This document shows, in pieces, positions 6,305-13,883 of a stretch of 58,411 nucleotides of DNA. The notes beneath the pieces are model-generated. The model worked only from the letters and a program-made list of their open reading frames with translations, was not told where the DNA came from and searched no databases. The stretch is from assembly GCA_003818495.1 (NCBI GenBank), contig RPRK01000009.1, positions 1 through 58,411 of the forward strand, written 5' to 3'. Each line of letters begins with the position of its first letter. Within the stretch, counting starts at the first letter, position 1. The position numbers were made by a program, and so were the translations under genes. Origin of the DNA: Burkholderiales bacterium (GTDB taxonomy: Bacteria; Pseudomonadota; Gammaproteobacteria; Burkholderiales; Burkholderiaceae_E).

Positions 6305-9115
6305 ATGAACGCCCCGTTGCGCCTCGATGCGCTGCACACCCCCGCCAGCGGCGTCGCCCCGCGCGAGCCCCGGGCCGATGCCGATCCGCAGGAGACCGCC
6401 GAGTGGGTCGAGTCGCTGGTCGCCGTCATCGAGCACGCCGGACCCGAACGCGCGCGCTTCCTGCTGGACGCGCTGCAGCGGCATTGCGCGCGCAGCGGCG
6501 TGCGCTGGCGCCCCGCGCTCGTCACCCCCTACGTCAACACCATTCCGGTCACCGAGCAGCCGGCGTTCCCCGGCGACCTCGAGCTCGAGCGCGAGCTGTC
6601 CGCGCTGATGCGCTGGAACGCGCTCGCGATGGTGGTGCGCGCCAACCGCGCGCACGGCGAGCTCGGCGGCCACATCGCGTCCTACGCGTCGGCGGCCGAC
6701 CTGTTCGAGACCGGCTTCAACCACTTCTTCAGGGCACGCCGCGACGGCTTCCACGGCGACCTCGTCTACTACCAGCCGCATTCGGCGCCGGGCGTCTATG
6801 CCCGCGCCTTCCTCGAAGGGCGCCTGCGCGCCGAGGACCTCGAGCACTACCGCCGCGAGCTGGCCGCGCCGGCCGCCGGCGCGCGCGGCCTGTCGAGCTA
6901 TCCGCATCCGTGGCTGATGCCCGACTTCTGGCAGTTCCCGACCGGCTCCATGGGCATCGGCCCGATCAGCGCGATCTACCAGGCCCGCTTCATCCGCTAC
7001 CTCGAGACGCGCGGGCTGCTCGCGCACGTCGGCTTCGCCGGGCAGGACGGGCACGCGGCGCAGCGCAAGGTCTGGGGCATCTTCGGCGACGGCGAGATGG
7101 ACGAGCCGGAGTCGATGAGTGCGCTGACGCTCGCCGCGCGCGAGCGGCTCGACAACCTGGTGTTCGTCGTCAACTGCAACCTGCAGCGCCTGGACGGACC
7201 GGTGCGCGGCAACGGCCGCATCGTCGACGAACTCGAGGCCCTGTTCCTCGGCGCCGGCTGGAACGTCGTGAAGCTGGTGTGGGGCAGCGACTGGGACGGG
7301 CTGCTCGCGCGCGACGTGCACGGCGCGCTGATCGACGCCTTCGACGGCACGGTCGACGGCCAGTTCCAGACGCTGGCCGCCACCGACGGCAAGTTCAACC
7401 GCGAACGCTTCTTCGGCCAGAACGAGGCGCTGCGGGCGCTCTCGCAGGGCATGACCGACGAGCAGATCGACCGGCTCACCCGCGGCGGCCACGATCCGGT
7501 CAAGCTCTACGCCGCCTACCATGCGGCCGCGCACCACGTCGGCCGGCCGACGGTGATCCTCGCGCACACGAAGAAGGGCTTCGGGATGGGCAGCGCCGGC
7601 CAGGGCCGGATGACGACGCACCAGCAGAAGAAGCTCGATCGCGACGCGCTGCTCGAGTTCCGCGACCGGTTCCGCCTGCCGATCACCGATGCGCAGGCCG
7701 AGGCGCTCGAGTTCGCGAAGCCCGCCGCCGACGCCCCGGCGATGCGCTATCTGCGCGAGCGCCGCGAGGCGCTGGGCGGCGCGATGCCCGCGCGCATCGC
7801 GGCCTGCGAACCGGTGCCGGTGCCGCCGCTGGGTCGCTGGGGCGAGTTCGCCCTCGGCGCCGACGGCCGCGAGATGTCCACCACCATGGCCTTCGTGCGG
7901 ATGCTCGGCAACCTGCTGAAGGATCCGGCGCTGGGCCCGCGCATCGTCCCGATCGTCGCCGACGAGGCACGCACCTTCGGCATGGCGAACCTCTTCAGGC
8001 AGGTCGGCATCTGGTCGTCGGTCGGCCAGCGCTACGAGCCCGAGGACATCGGCTCGATGCTCTACTACCGCGAGGCGACCGACGGCCAGATCCTCGAGGA
8101 GGGCATCACCGAGGCCGGCGCGCTGGCCTCGTGGACGGCGGCGGCGACTTCGTACTCGGTGCACGGCCTCGCGATGATGCCGTTCTACATCTACTACTCG
8201 ATGTTCGGATTCCAGCGGGTCGGCGACCAGATCTGGGCCGCGGCCGACCAGCGCGCGCGCGGCTTCCTGATCGGCGCGACCGCCGGCCGAACGACGCTCG
8301 GCGGCGAAGGTCTCCAGCATCAGGACGGCAGCTCGCACCTGGTCGCGGCCACCGTGCCGAACTGCCGCGCCTGGGATCCGGCCACGGCGGGCGAGCTCGC
8401 GGTGATCGTGGAGCACGGCATGCGCGAGATGCTCGAGCAGCAGCGCGACGTCTTCCACTACGTGACCGTCGGCAACGAGAACCAGGCCCAGCCCTCGCTG
8501 CCCGCGGGCGTCGAGGCGGACCTCCTGCGCGGCCTGTACCGCATGCGTGCGGCGGCGGTCGGCGCCGCGCCCGACGTGACGCTGCTGGGCAGCGGCGCGC
8601 TGCTCGCCGAGGCGCTCGCCGCGGCCGACCTGCTCGCCGCCGAACACGGCGTGGCCGCCGAGGTGATGAGCGCCACGAGCTGGAGCGAGCTCGCGCGCGA
8701 CGGCATGGCCTGCGAGCGCCGGGCGAGGCTGGGTGGCACCGGGGGCATCGACGGGGACGGGGAGGGTGGGATGCCGCACGTCGCCCGCCTGCTGGCCGGC
8801 TCCGACGCACCGGTGATCGCGGTCAGCGACTACGTCCGTGCGGTGCCCGAGTCGATCCGCGCCTTCGTGCCGCGCTCGCGCGCCTACGTGACGCTCGGCA
8901 CCGACGGCTTCGGTCGCAGCGACACCCGCGCGGCACTGCGGGCGTTCTTCGAGGTCGACGCGGCCTCGATCGCGCTCGCCGCGGTGCATGCGCTGCATGC
9001 GCAGGGGCGGGCGGACGATGCGAGCCTGGCGCGGGCGCGCGCCCGGGTCAAGGGTACGGGCACGGGCACGGGCACGGGCACGGGCACGGGCGACGATGCG
9101 CCCTGGACGCGATGA
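6305..9115 (+). CDS. Homodimeric pyruvate/2-oxobutyrate dehydrogenase E1 (AceE/MdeB type)
   Basis: A 936-residue thiamine-diphosphate enzyme of the homodimeric E1 family. The TPP motif begins at GDGEMDEPE (~residue 261) and ends with NCNLQ about 27 residues on; the transketolase-like central and C-terminal domains follow (GRTTLGGEGLQHQDGSSH near residue 660). E1 decarboxylates the 2-oxoacid and passes the acyl group to a lipoyl E2. No E2 or E3 gene follows, so this is not the housekeeping aceEF operon. An orphan E1 beside an Lrp-type gene matches the mdeR-mdeB pair of Pseudomonas putida methionine catabolism, where MdeB acts on 2-oxobutyrate; no methionine gamma-lyase gene is present here. 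The C terminus carries an unusual Gly-Thr repeat. Confidence 0.9.
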   Translation: MNAPLRLDALHTPASGVAPREPRADADPQETAEWVESLVAVIEHAGPERARFLLDALQRHCARSGVRWRPALVTPYVNTIPVTEQPAFPGDLELERELSALMRWNALAMVVRANRAHGELGGHIASYASAADLFETGFNHFFRARRDGFHGDLVYYQPHSAPGVYARAFLEGRLRAEDLEHYRRELAAPAAGARGLSSYPHPWLMPDFWQFPTGSMGIGPISAIYQARFIRYLETRGLLAHVGFAGQDGHAAQRKVWGIFGDGEMDEPESMSALTLAARERLDNLVFVVNCNLQRLDGPVRGNGRIVDELEALFLGAGWNVVKLVWGSDWDGLLARDVHGALIDAFDGTVDGQFQTLAATDGKFNRERFFGQNEALRALSQGMTDEQIDRLTRGGHDPVKLYAAYHAAAHHVGRPTVILAHTKKGFGMGSAGQGRMTTHQQKKLDRDALLEFRDRFRLPITDAQAEALEFAKPAADAPAMRYLRERREALGGAMPARIAACEPVPVPPLGRWGEFALGADGREMSTTMAFVRMLGNLLKDPALGPRIVPIVADEARTFGMANLFRQVGIWSSVGQRYEPEDIGSMLYYREATDGQILEEGITEAGALASWTAAATSYSVHGLAMMPFYIYYSMFGFQRVGDQIWAAADQRARGFLIGATAGRTTLGGEGLQHQDGSSHLVAATVPNCRAWDPATAGELAVIVEHGMREMLEQQRDVFHYVTVGNENQAQPSLPAGVEADLLRGLYRMRAAAVGAAPDVTLLGSGALLAEALAAADLLAAEHGVAAEVMSATSWSELARDGMACERRARLGGTGGIDGDGEGGMPHVARLLAGSDAPVIAVSDYVRAVPESIRAFVPRSRAYVTLGTDGFGRSDTRAALRAFFEVDAASIALAAVHALHAQGRADDASLARARARVKGTGTGTGTGTGTGDDAPWTR
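9053..9088 (+). repeat. Hexanucleotide tandem repeat (GGCACG)n inside the E1 gene
   Basis: Six consecutive in-frame copies of GGYACG (first GGT-ACG, then five GGC-ACG) encode six Gly-Thr pairs near residues 917-928 of the E1 protein, just before the final six residues. Because the unit is six bases, slippage would lengthen or shorten the tail by Gly-Thr pairs without a frameshift. The tail lies beyond the conserved enzyme domains. Confidence 0.9.
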
Positions 9116-9203
9116 GGCCGGCGCACGCGCCGTTCCGATGACCTGACGCAACATCGGGTACTCGGGCGTGGGGCATCATCCAGCCTCCTACAAGAGGCTC
9201 CCC

Positions 9204-9296
9204 ATGTCCGCTCTCCTCGCGCAACTCGACCGCCGGCTCGAACGGCTCTTCGCCCTGCTCTCCAAGGGCATCCTGTCGCGTCGCCGGGACCGCTGA
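9204..9296 (+). CDS. Possible 30-residue small protein
   Basis: An ORF starting at an ATG with AGAGG about 6 nt upstream encodes MSALLAQLDRRLERLFALLS followed by a basic tail KGILSRRRDR. The first 20 residues form an amphipathic helix (Leu at i/i+3/i+4 positions) and the tail is strongly basic, a composition seen in membrane-associated or nucleic-acid-associated microproteins. A short inverted repeat (9182-9187 with 9194-9199) overlaps the putative ribosome-binding site. It lies between E1 and a terminator-like repeat. I do not recognise a family, and chance ORFs of this length are common at this G+C. Confidence 0.4.
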   Translation: MSALLAQLDRRLERLFALLSKGILSRRRDR

Positions 9297-9309
9297 CGTC
9301 CACGCGTCC

Positions 9310-9346
9310 ACGGCCGGTCCGGGCGGGGCCGGACCCGACCGGCCGT
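9310..9346. terminator. Terminator-like inverted repeat between convergent genes
   Basis: ACGGCCGGTC (9310-9319) pairs perfectly with GACCGGCCGT (9337-9346), and the 17-base interior can pair further. It sits between the plus-strand E1/small ORF and the end of the minus-strand dioxygenase gene. No T-run follows. A bidirectional terminator role is inferred from position. Confidence 0.5.
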
Positions 9347-9357
9347 CAGAGGCTCGG

Positions 9358-10545
9358 TCAGATGCTCAGGTCCAGCCGGTTGTAGTCGCGCATCGAGGCC
9401 CGCGCCGCGTCGTCCCACCGGTAGGTCTCGCCGGCCTCGGCGTGCGGCCGGTAGACGAACGGCGTCTCGTCGGGACGGTGCCGGCGCCGCGCATCGATGC
9501 CATACCCGATCACGCGCGCCCGCTCGCGGATGCGCGCGTCGTCGAAGATCGCGGGCGCCGCGTGGATGCCGCCGCCCTGGACGCCGAGCACCGAGCGGCG
9601 GCGATGGAAGCCCAGGTTCAGCGTCAGCCGCCAGTCGGGGCTGGTGTTGGCGAACGAGCCGTGCACCGCCTGCCGGTTGGTGATCGCGACGTCACCGGGT
9701 GCGCAGACGATCGGCACCGCGTCGGGCAGGCGCTCGGAGCCGGCGGCCGCGCACATCGCCTTGATGTCGACCCGGCGCATCTTGTGGGTGCCGGGCACCA
9801 CCCAGACACCGTTGGCCGGCGTGCAGCCGTAGACCTGCGCCATGAAGTTGAAGCCGTGCGTGCCCTCGTCCCAGTCGGGGCTGTCCCAGTGGGTGACGCC
9901 GTCGCGGTGCCAGGCGACCGATGCGCCGAGCCCGGGCGCCTTGATGAACATCGCCTCGTTGAAGGGCACGAAGTCGTCGCCGTTCACGGCGGCCGCGACC
10001 GCGAGCAGGTCGGGGTGACCGTAGACCCGCAGGTGCGTCTCGGAGAACTGCATCGAGCCGAGGATCAGGTAGACGATCTCGTCGGGCGCGTCGGTGGCGG
10101 CGGTCGGCTCGTGCATCTTCACCGGATGGCGGCCATTGGCGAGCGCGGTGCCGCCGAACGGATCGGCCAGCGGCTTCGACCAGAACAGCGTCGGCGCCTC
10201 GTGGCCGACGCCGATCGCGGGCCGGCCGCGTGCGTCGACGGTGGCGTCGTGGCGCACCGGCAGGCGCTCGAGCACGTTGGCGCGGATGTCCGCGTCGATC
10301 TCGGCGAGTTCCGCCTTCGACAGCACGCCCTCGAAGACGTAGAAGCCGCAGCGCCAGTAGGCCTCGAGGATCTCCGGGTGGATGCCGCCGTCGGCGGTGC
10401 GGCGGATCGGGCCGCGGTTGCCGAGCGAGTAGGCGCGGGCCTCGCCCTCGCGCAGGTAGGCGCGCATGGCGGCGTCGTGGGCGTCGGCGGCGTCGTCGGC
10501 CGCGCGGGCGTCCTGCGCCGCCGTCGTATGGGTGTCGGTCTGCAT
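9358..10545 (-). CDS. Phytanoyl-CoA dioxygenase (PhyH)-family Fe(II)/2-oxoglutarate oxygenase
   Basis: A 395-residue protein with the facial triad of the PhyH family: His213-x-Asp215 in AWHRDGVTHW and distal His295 in RQAVHGSFANTS, followed by Arg306 (DWRLTLNLGFHRR), which normally binds 2-oxoglutarate. Such enzymes hydroxylate carboxylic acids or CoA esters at the expense of O2 and 2-oxoglutarate. AGGAGG lies 9 nt before the ATG. It is the last gene of the gntR-led acyl-CoA operon, 44 nt after pirin, which suggests a hydroxylation step in the same catabolic route. About 50 residues of Ala/Asp-rich sequence precede the fold. Substrate unknown. Confidence 0.87.
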   Translation of the reverse strand: MQTDTHTTAAQDARAADDAADAHDAAMRAYLREGEARAYSLGNRGPIRRTADGGIHPEILEAYWRCGFYVFEGVLSKAELAEIDADIRANVLERLPVRHDATVDARGRPAIGVGHEAPTLFWSKPLADPFGGTALANGRHPVKMHEPTAATDAPDEIVYLILGSMQFSETHLRVYGHPDLLAVAAAVNGDDFVPFNEAMFIKAPGLGASVAWHRDGVTHWDSPDWDEGTHGFNFMAQVYGCTPANGVWVVPGTHKMRRVDIKAMCAAAGSERLPDAVPIVCAPGDVAITNRQAVHGSFANTSPDWRLTLNLGFHRRRSVLGVQGGGIHAAPAIFDDARIRERARVIGYGIDARRRHRPDETPFVYRPHAEAGETYRWDDAARASMRDYNRLDLSI

Positions 10546-10589
10546 GGGTCGTCTCCTCCTCGTGTCGTCAGCTGCGCCCCGCCGGCCGT

Positions 10590-11453
10590 TCAGTCCGGCA
10601 GCGGGATCCTCTCGGTCTCGCCCGCGATCGGCTCGAAGCGGTCCGCCGCCCAGCGCGCCTTCGCCGCCTCGATGCGCTCGCGATCGCTCGCGACGAAGTT
10701 CCACCAGACGAAGCGCGGACCGTCGAGCGGGGCGCCGCCGAACACGGCGATGCGAGCGTCGCCGGCCGCGCGCATCACGGCGGGCGCGCCGGGCTCGACC
10801 GTCGCCAGGACGCCCGCGGCCACCGCCGTGCCGTCGAGGTCGACCGCGCCGTCCACGACGTAGAGCGCGCGCTCGGCGTGATCGGCCGGCATGGCGAGCG
10901 TCGAACCGGCGGCCAGCGTGCCGACCGCGTACAGCGTGGGGCTCGCCACCGGCACCGGCGAGCGCAGGCCCCAGGCGTCGCCCGCGACGATCGCCAGCCT
11001 CGCACCCGGCGCCTCGAAGACCGGCACCTCGGCGGCGGGCACGTGCACGAACGAGGGCGCGTCGTCCTCGTGCGCCCGCGGCAGGCCGACCCAGACCTGC
11101 AGCCCGTGCGAGCGCGCGGGCCCGCCGCGCCGGGCCTCGGGCGCGCGTTCGGAGTGCACGATGCCGCGGCCGGCCACCATCCAGTTGACCTCGCCCGGTC
11201 GGATCGACTGCACGCTGCCGACGCTGTCGCGGTGCAGGATCTCGCCCTCGAACAGCCAGGTGACGGTGGCGAGCCCGATGTGCGGATGCGGCCGCACGTC
11301 GGCGAGCTCGGCGCGCGGCAGCGCGACCGGGCCGAAGTGATCGAAGAACACGAAGGGCCCCACCGTGCGGCGCGTCGCGACGGGCAGCGCGCGGCGCACC
11401 GCGAAGCCGGGCGCCAGCTCGCGGCGCGCGGGGTCCAGCAGCGTGACGGTCAT
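10590..11453 (-). CDS. Pirin-family bicupin
   Basis: A 287-residue pirin. The N-terminal cupin keeps the metal ligands His56 and His58 (RPHPHIGLATVTWLFEGE) and His100 and Glu102 (GRGIVHSE), almost the same numbering as human pirin. The C-terminal cupin (APALYAVGT-like, here PTLYAVGTLAAGS) is degenerate and ends in WWNFVASDRERI. Bacterial pirins range from quercetin dioxygenase activity to modulation of the pyruvate dehydrogenase E1; no inference between these is possible from sequence. AGGAGG precedes the ATG by 7 nt. It is embedded between the acyl-CoA dehydrogenase genes and the PhyH gene. Confidence 0.9.
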   Translation of the reverse strand: MTVTLLDPARRELAPGFAVRRALPVATRRTVGPFVFFDHFGPVALPRAELADVRPHPHIGLATVTWLFEGEILHRDSVGSVQSIRPGEVNWMVAGRGIVHSERAPEARRGGPARSHGLQVWVGLPRAHEDDAPSFVHVPAAEVPVFEAPGARLAIVAGDAWGLRSPVPVASPTLYAVGTLAAGSTLAMPADHAERALYVVDGAVDLDGTAVAAGVLATVEPGAPAVMRAAGDARIAVFGGAPLDGPRFVWWNFVASDRERIEAAKARWAADRFEPIAGETERIPLPD

Positions 11454-11485
11454 CCGGGCGCCTCCTCGTGGACGGGACCCCGAGT

Positions 11486-12649
11486 CTATGCCGGTGCCAG
11501 CCGTTCGAGGTGCCACGCTTCGTCGCCGAGCAGGTTCGCGAAGCCCACCAGCCGCCGGGCGAGGTGCCCGATCACGACTTCGTCGGTCATGCCGATCGCC
11601 CCGTGCAGCTGGATGCCTTCCTCGCCGCAGCGGCGAGCCGCCGGGGTGACGAAGGCCTTGGCGAGCGAGACCGCGCGGCGGCGCACGTCGGGCGCGTCGT
11701 CCAGGCGCGCCACCGCGGCGCCGGCGATCGCCCGAGCCTGCTCGATGTCGGCGTACAGGTCGACCAGCCGATGCCGCAGCACCTGGTTCGCGGCGAGCGG
11801 ACGGCCGAACTGGCGGCGCTGCTGCAGGTAGGTCCGCGTCGTCTCGAGCACGGCCTGCATCGCGCCCACCGCCTCGGCGCAGGCGAGCGCCGTCGCGGTG
11901 TCGACGGCGCGCTCGAGGGCCGGCCAGGCGTCGCCCGCGCCGCCGAGCCGCGCCGTCGAAGGCAGGCGCACGCCGTCGAGCCGCAGGTCGGCGGTCTGGC
12001 GGCCGTCGTAGGTCGGCAGCGCGTGCCGCGCCAGGCCGGGCGCGTCGGCGGGCACCTCGAAGACGCCGAGGCCGCCGGTGTCGCGCGAGGCGCCCGACTC
12101 GCGGGCCGCCACCAGCAGCACGTCCGCCGTACCGCCGCCGAGCACCAGCGTCTTGACGCCGTCGAGGCGCCATCCGTCCGCGTCGCGCCGCGCACGGGTC
12201 TCGACGTCGAACGCATCGTGCCGGCCCTGCGGCTCCCAGGCGGCGACCGCCAGCAGCCGCTCGCCGGTCGCCAGCGACTCGAGCAGCGCCGCGCATCGGT
12301 CGGTGCCATCGCCGGGCCCCGTGCCCGCCCGCAGCCCGACCAGCAGCGGCGCGGCCAGCCCGACGTTGGCCAGCCAGGGCTCGAGCGCCAGCGCGCGGCC
12401 GAGGGCGTGCGCGACCACCTCGGCATCGCCGGCGTCGCCCAGCCCGCCGCAGTCCTCGGGCAGGCCGAGCGCCAGCCAGCCCATGTCGGCGAACGCGCGC
12501 CAGCGTTCGCGCGAGAAGCCCTCCGGCAGGGCGAGCGCGGCGCGGCGCGCCTCGAAGGTGTAGTCGCGCTCGACGTAGCGCGCCGCCGCGTCGCGCAGCA
12601 TGGCGCGCTCGGCCGAGTCGCGGGCGTCGGTCTCGGTGGTGAAGCTCAT
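11486..12649 (-). CDS. Acyl-CoA dehydrogenase family protein (third paralogue)
   Basis: A 387-residue FAD-dependent acyl-CoA dehydrogenase, the most divergent of the three here. The N-terminal helical domain contains WLALGLPEDCGGLG. The middle β-domain is weakly conserved (VKTLVLGGGTADVLLVAA). The C-terminal helical domain has RQFGRPLAANQVLRHRLVDL and the CGEEGIQLHGAIGMTDE motif typical of the small-subunit-like ACADs found in steroid and side-chain degradation clusters. In such clusters two unlike ACADs can form heteromers; a similar pairing with the ACAD gene 13 nt upstream is possible. It ends in TAG 32 nt before pirin. Confidence 0.88.
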   Translation of the reverse strand: MSFTTETDARDSAERAMLRDAAARYVERDYTFEARRAALALPEGFSRERWRAFADMGWLALGLPEDCGGLGDAGDAEVVAHALGRALALEPWLANVGLAAPLLVGLRAGTGPGDGTDRCAALLESLATGERLLAVAAWEPQGRHDAFDVETRARRDADGWRLDGVKTLVLGGGTADVLLVAARESGASRDTGGLGVFEVPADAPGLARHALPTYDGRQTADLRLDGVRLPSTARLGGAGDAWPALERAVDTATALACAEAVGAMQAVLETTRTYLQQRRQFGRPLAANQVLRHRLVDLYADIEQARAIAGAAVARLDDAPDVRRRAVSLAKAFVTPAARRCGEEGIQLHGAIGMTDEVVIGHLARRLVGFANLLGDEAWHLERLAPA

Positions 12650-12662
12650 GCTCGGCGTCCCC

Positions 12663-13883
12663 TCACAGCCCGAGAACCTGCTTGGCCAGCAGCTCGTGCT
12701 GGATCTCGCTGCTGCCGCCGGCGATCGTGTAGCCGCGGGTGACGAAGCGGCGCGACGATGCGGCGGGCGCGTACGGATGCCGCTCGACGATCGGCGGCCG
12801 CGCCGACGGATCGGGCAGCTCGAAGTGCGCGGCACGGTCCCAGGCGAGCGTCTGCGGGCCGAGCGCATCGACCGCCAGGTTCTCGATGTCCTGGATCAGG
12901 CGGCTGCCGGTCAGCTTCAGCATCCCGGTCTCGGGGCCCAGCCGCCGGCCGGCATCGGCCTGGAGCCGGAACCGCATCACCGTGGCCGCGAGGGCCTCGA
13001 GCCGCACGTCGAGCTCCGCGAACCGACGACGGAACCAGGGCCGCTCGAACAGCGGCACGCCGGACTCGCGGACCTGCTCGCCGATGGCGCGGACCTTGGC
13101 GAGGCGGCGCCGGTTCTCGGCGACCCGCGCCAGGTTCAGCCGCTCGAACTCCAGCAGCGACTTGGCGATCGTCCAGCCCTGGTTCTCCTCGCCGACACGC
13201 TGCGCGACCGGCACCTTCACGCCGTCGAGGAAGACCTGGTTGAACAGGTGCCAGCCATGGATGCCGATGATCGGGCGCAGCGTGACGCCGGGCGTCTTCA
13301 TGTCGATCAGCAGGAAGGTGATGCCTTCCTGCGCGCGCGCCTCGACGTCGGTGCGCACCAGGCAGAAGATCCAGTTCGCGTAGTGCGCGGACGATGTCCA
13401 GATCTTGCTGCCGTCGACCACGTAGTGCTCGCTGCCGTCGGCGTCGCGCGTGCGGACCGCGCGGGTCTTGAGCGACGCGAGGTCCGAGCCCGCCTCGGGC
13501 TCGGAATAGCCCTGACACCAGACGTGGTCGAGAGCGACCATCCGCGGCAGGAAGATGCGCTTCTGCGCCTCGTCGCCGAAGCGGATCAGCACCGGGCCGA
13601 TCATCTCGAAGGTCAGGCCGCCGAGCTCGGGCGCGTGGCCGAGCACCAGCTCCTCCTGGAACACCGCGCGCTGCGCGGGGCTCCAGCCGGTGCCGCCCCA
13701 TTCGATCGGCCAGTGCGGCACCAGCCACCCGCGGTCGCGCAGCACGCGCTCCCAGGCGATCGTGTCGGTCTTGTCGGGCTCGATGCCCAGCCGGACCTTC
13801 TCGCGCACGGTCGGGGGCAGGTGCTCGCGCACGAAGGCGCGGACCTCGGCGCGGAAGGCGTCCATCGACGTGTCGGCGCTCAT
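12663..13883 (-). CDS. Acyl-CoA dehydrogenase family protein (second paralogue)
   Basis: A 406-residue ACAD with the full fold: PIEWGGTGWSP in the N-terminal domain, CQGYSEPEAGSDLASLKT for FAD/substrate contact, DGSKIWTSSAHYANW in the β-domain and the C-terminal TIAGGSSEIQ. In the last motif the position of the medium-chain catalytic Glu is Gly. Instead EFERLNLARVAEN provides a Glu at the position used by isovaleryl- and long-chain-type enzymes. Its ATG overlaps the stop of the upstream ACAD as ATGA, so the two are co-translated and may be partners. Likely electron acceptor is ETF. Substrate not deducible. Confidence 0.92.
   Translation of the reverse strand: MSADTSMDAFRAEVRAFVREHLPPTVREKVRLGIEPDKTDTIAWERVLRDRGWLVPHWPIEWGGTGWSPAQRAVFQEELVLGHAPELGGLTFEMIGPVLIRFGDEAQKRIFLPRMVALDHVWCQGYSEPEAGSDLASLKTRAVRTRDADGSEHYVVDGSKIWTSSAHYANWIFCLVRTDVEARAQEGITFLLIDMKTPGVTLRPIIGIHGWHLFNQVFLDGVKVPVAQRVGEENQGWTIAKSLLEFERLNLARVAENRRRLAKVRAIGEQVRESGVPLFERPWFRRRFAELDVRLEALAATVMRFRLQADAGRRLGPETGMLKLTGSRLIQDIENLAVDALGPQTLAWDRAAHFELPDPSARPPIVERHPYAPAASSRRFVTRGYTIAGGSSEIQHELLAKQVLGL

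Noticed and set aside
9053-9094. GGCACG tandem repeat considered as a CRISPR or VNTR promoter element
   Set aside because: No spacers, the unit is six bases, and it lies inside a coding frame.
3083-9154. A minus-strand open frame of over 2000 codons across the GbsR, amidase and E1 genes
   Set aside because: It is a by-product of very high G+C, where stop codons are rare. Its sequence is Arg/Ala/Gly-rich low complexity outside the true GbsR and amidase frames, and the plus-strand E1 is a clear enzyme.
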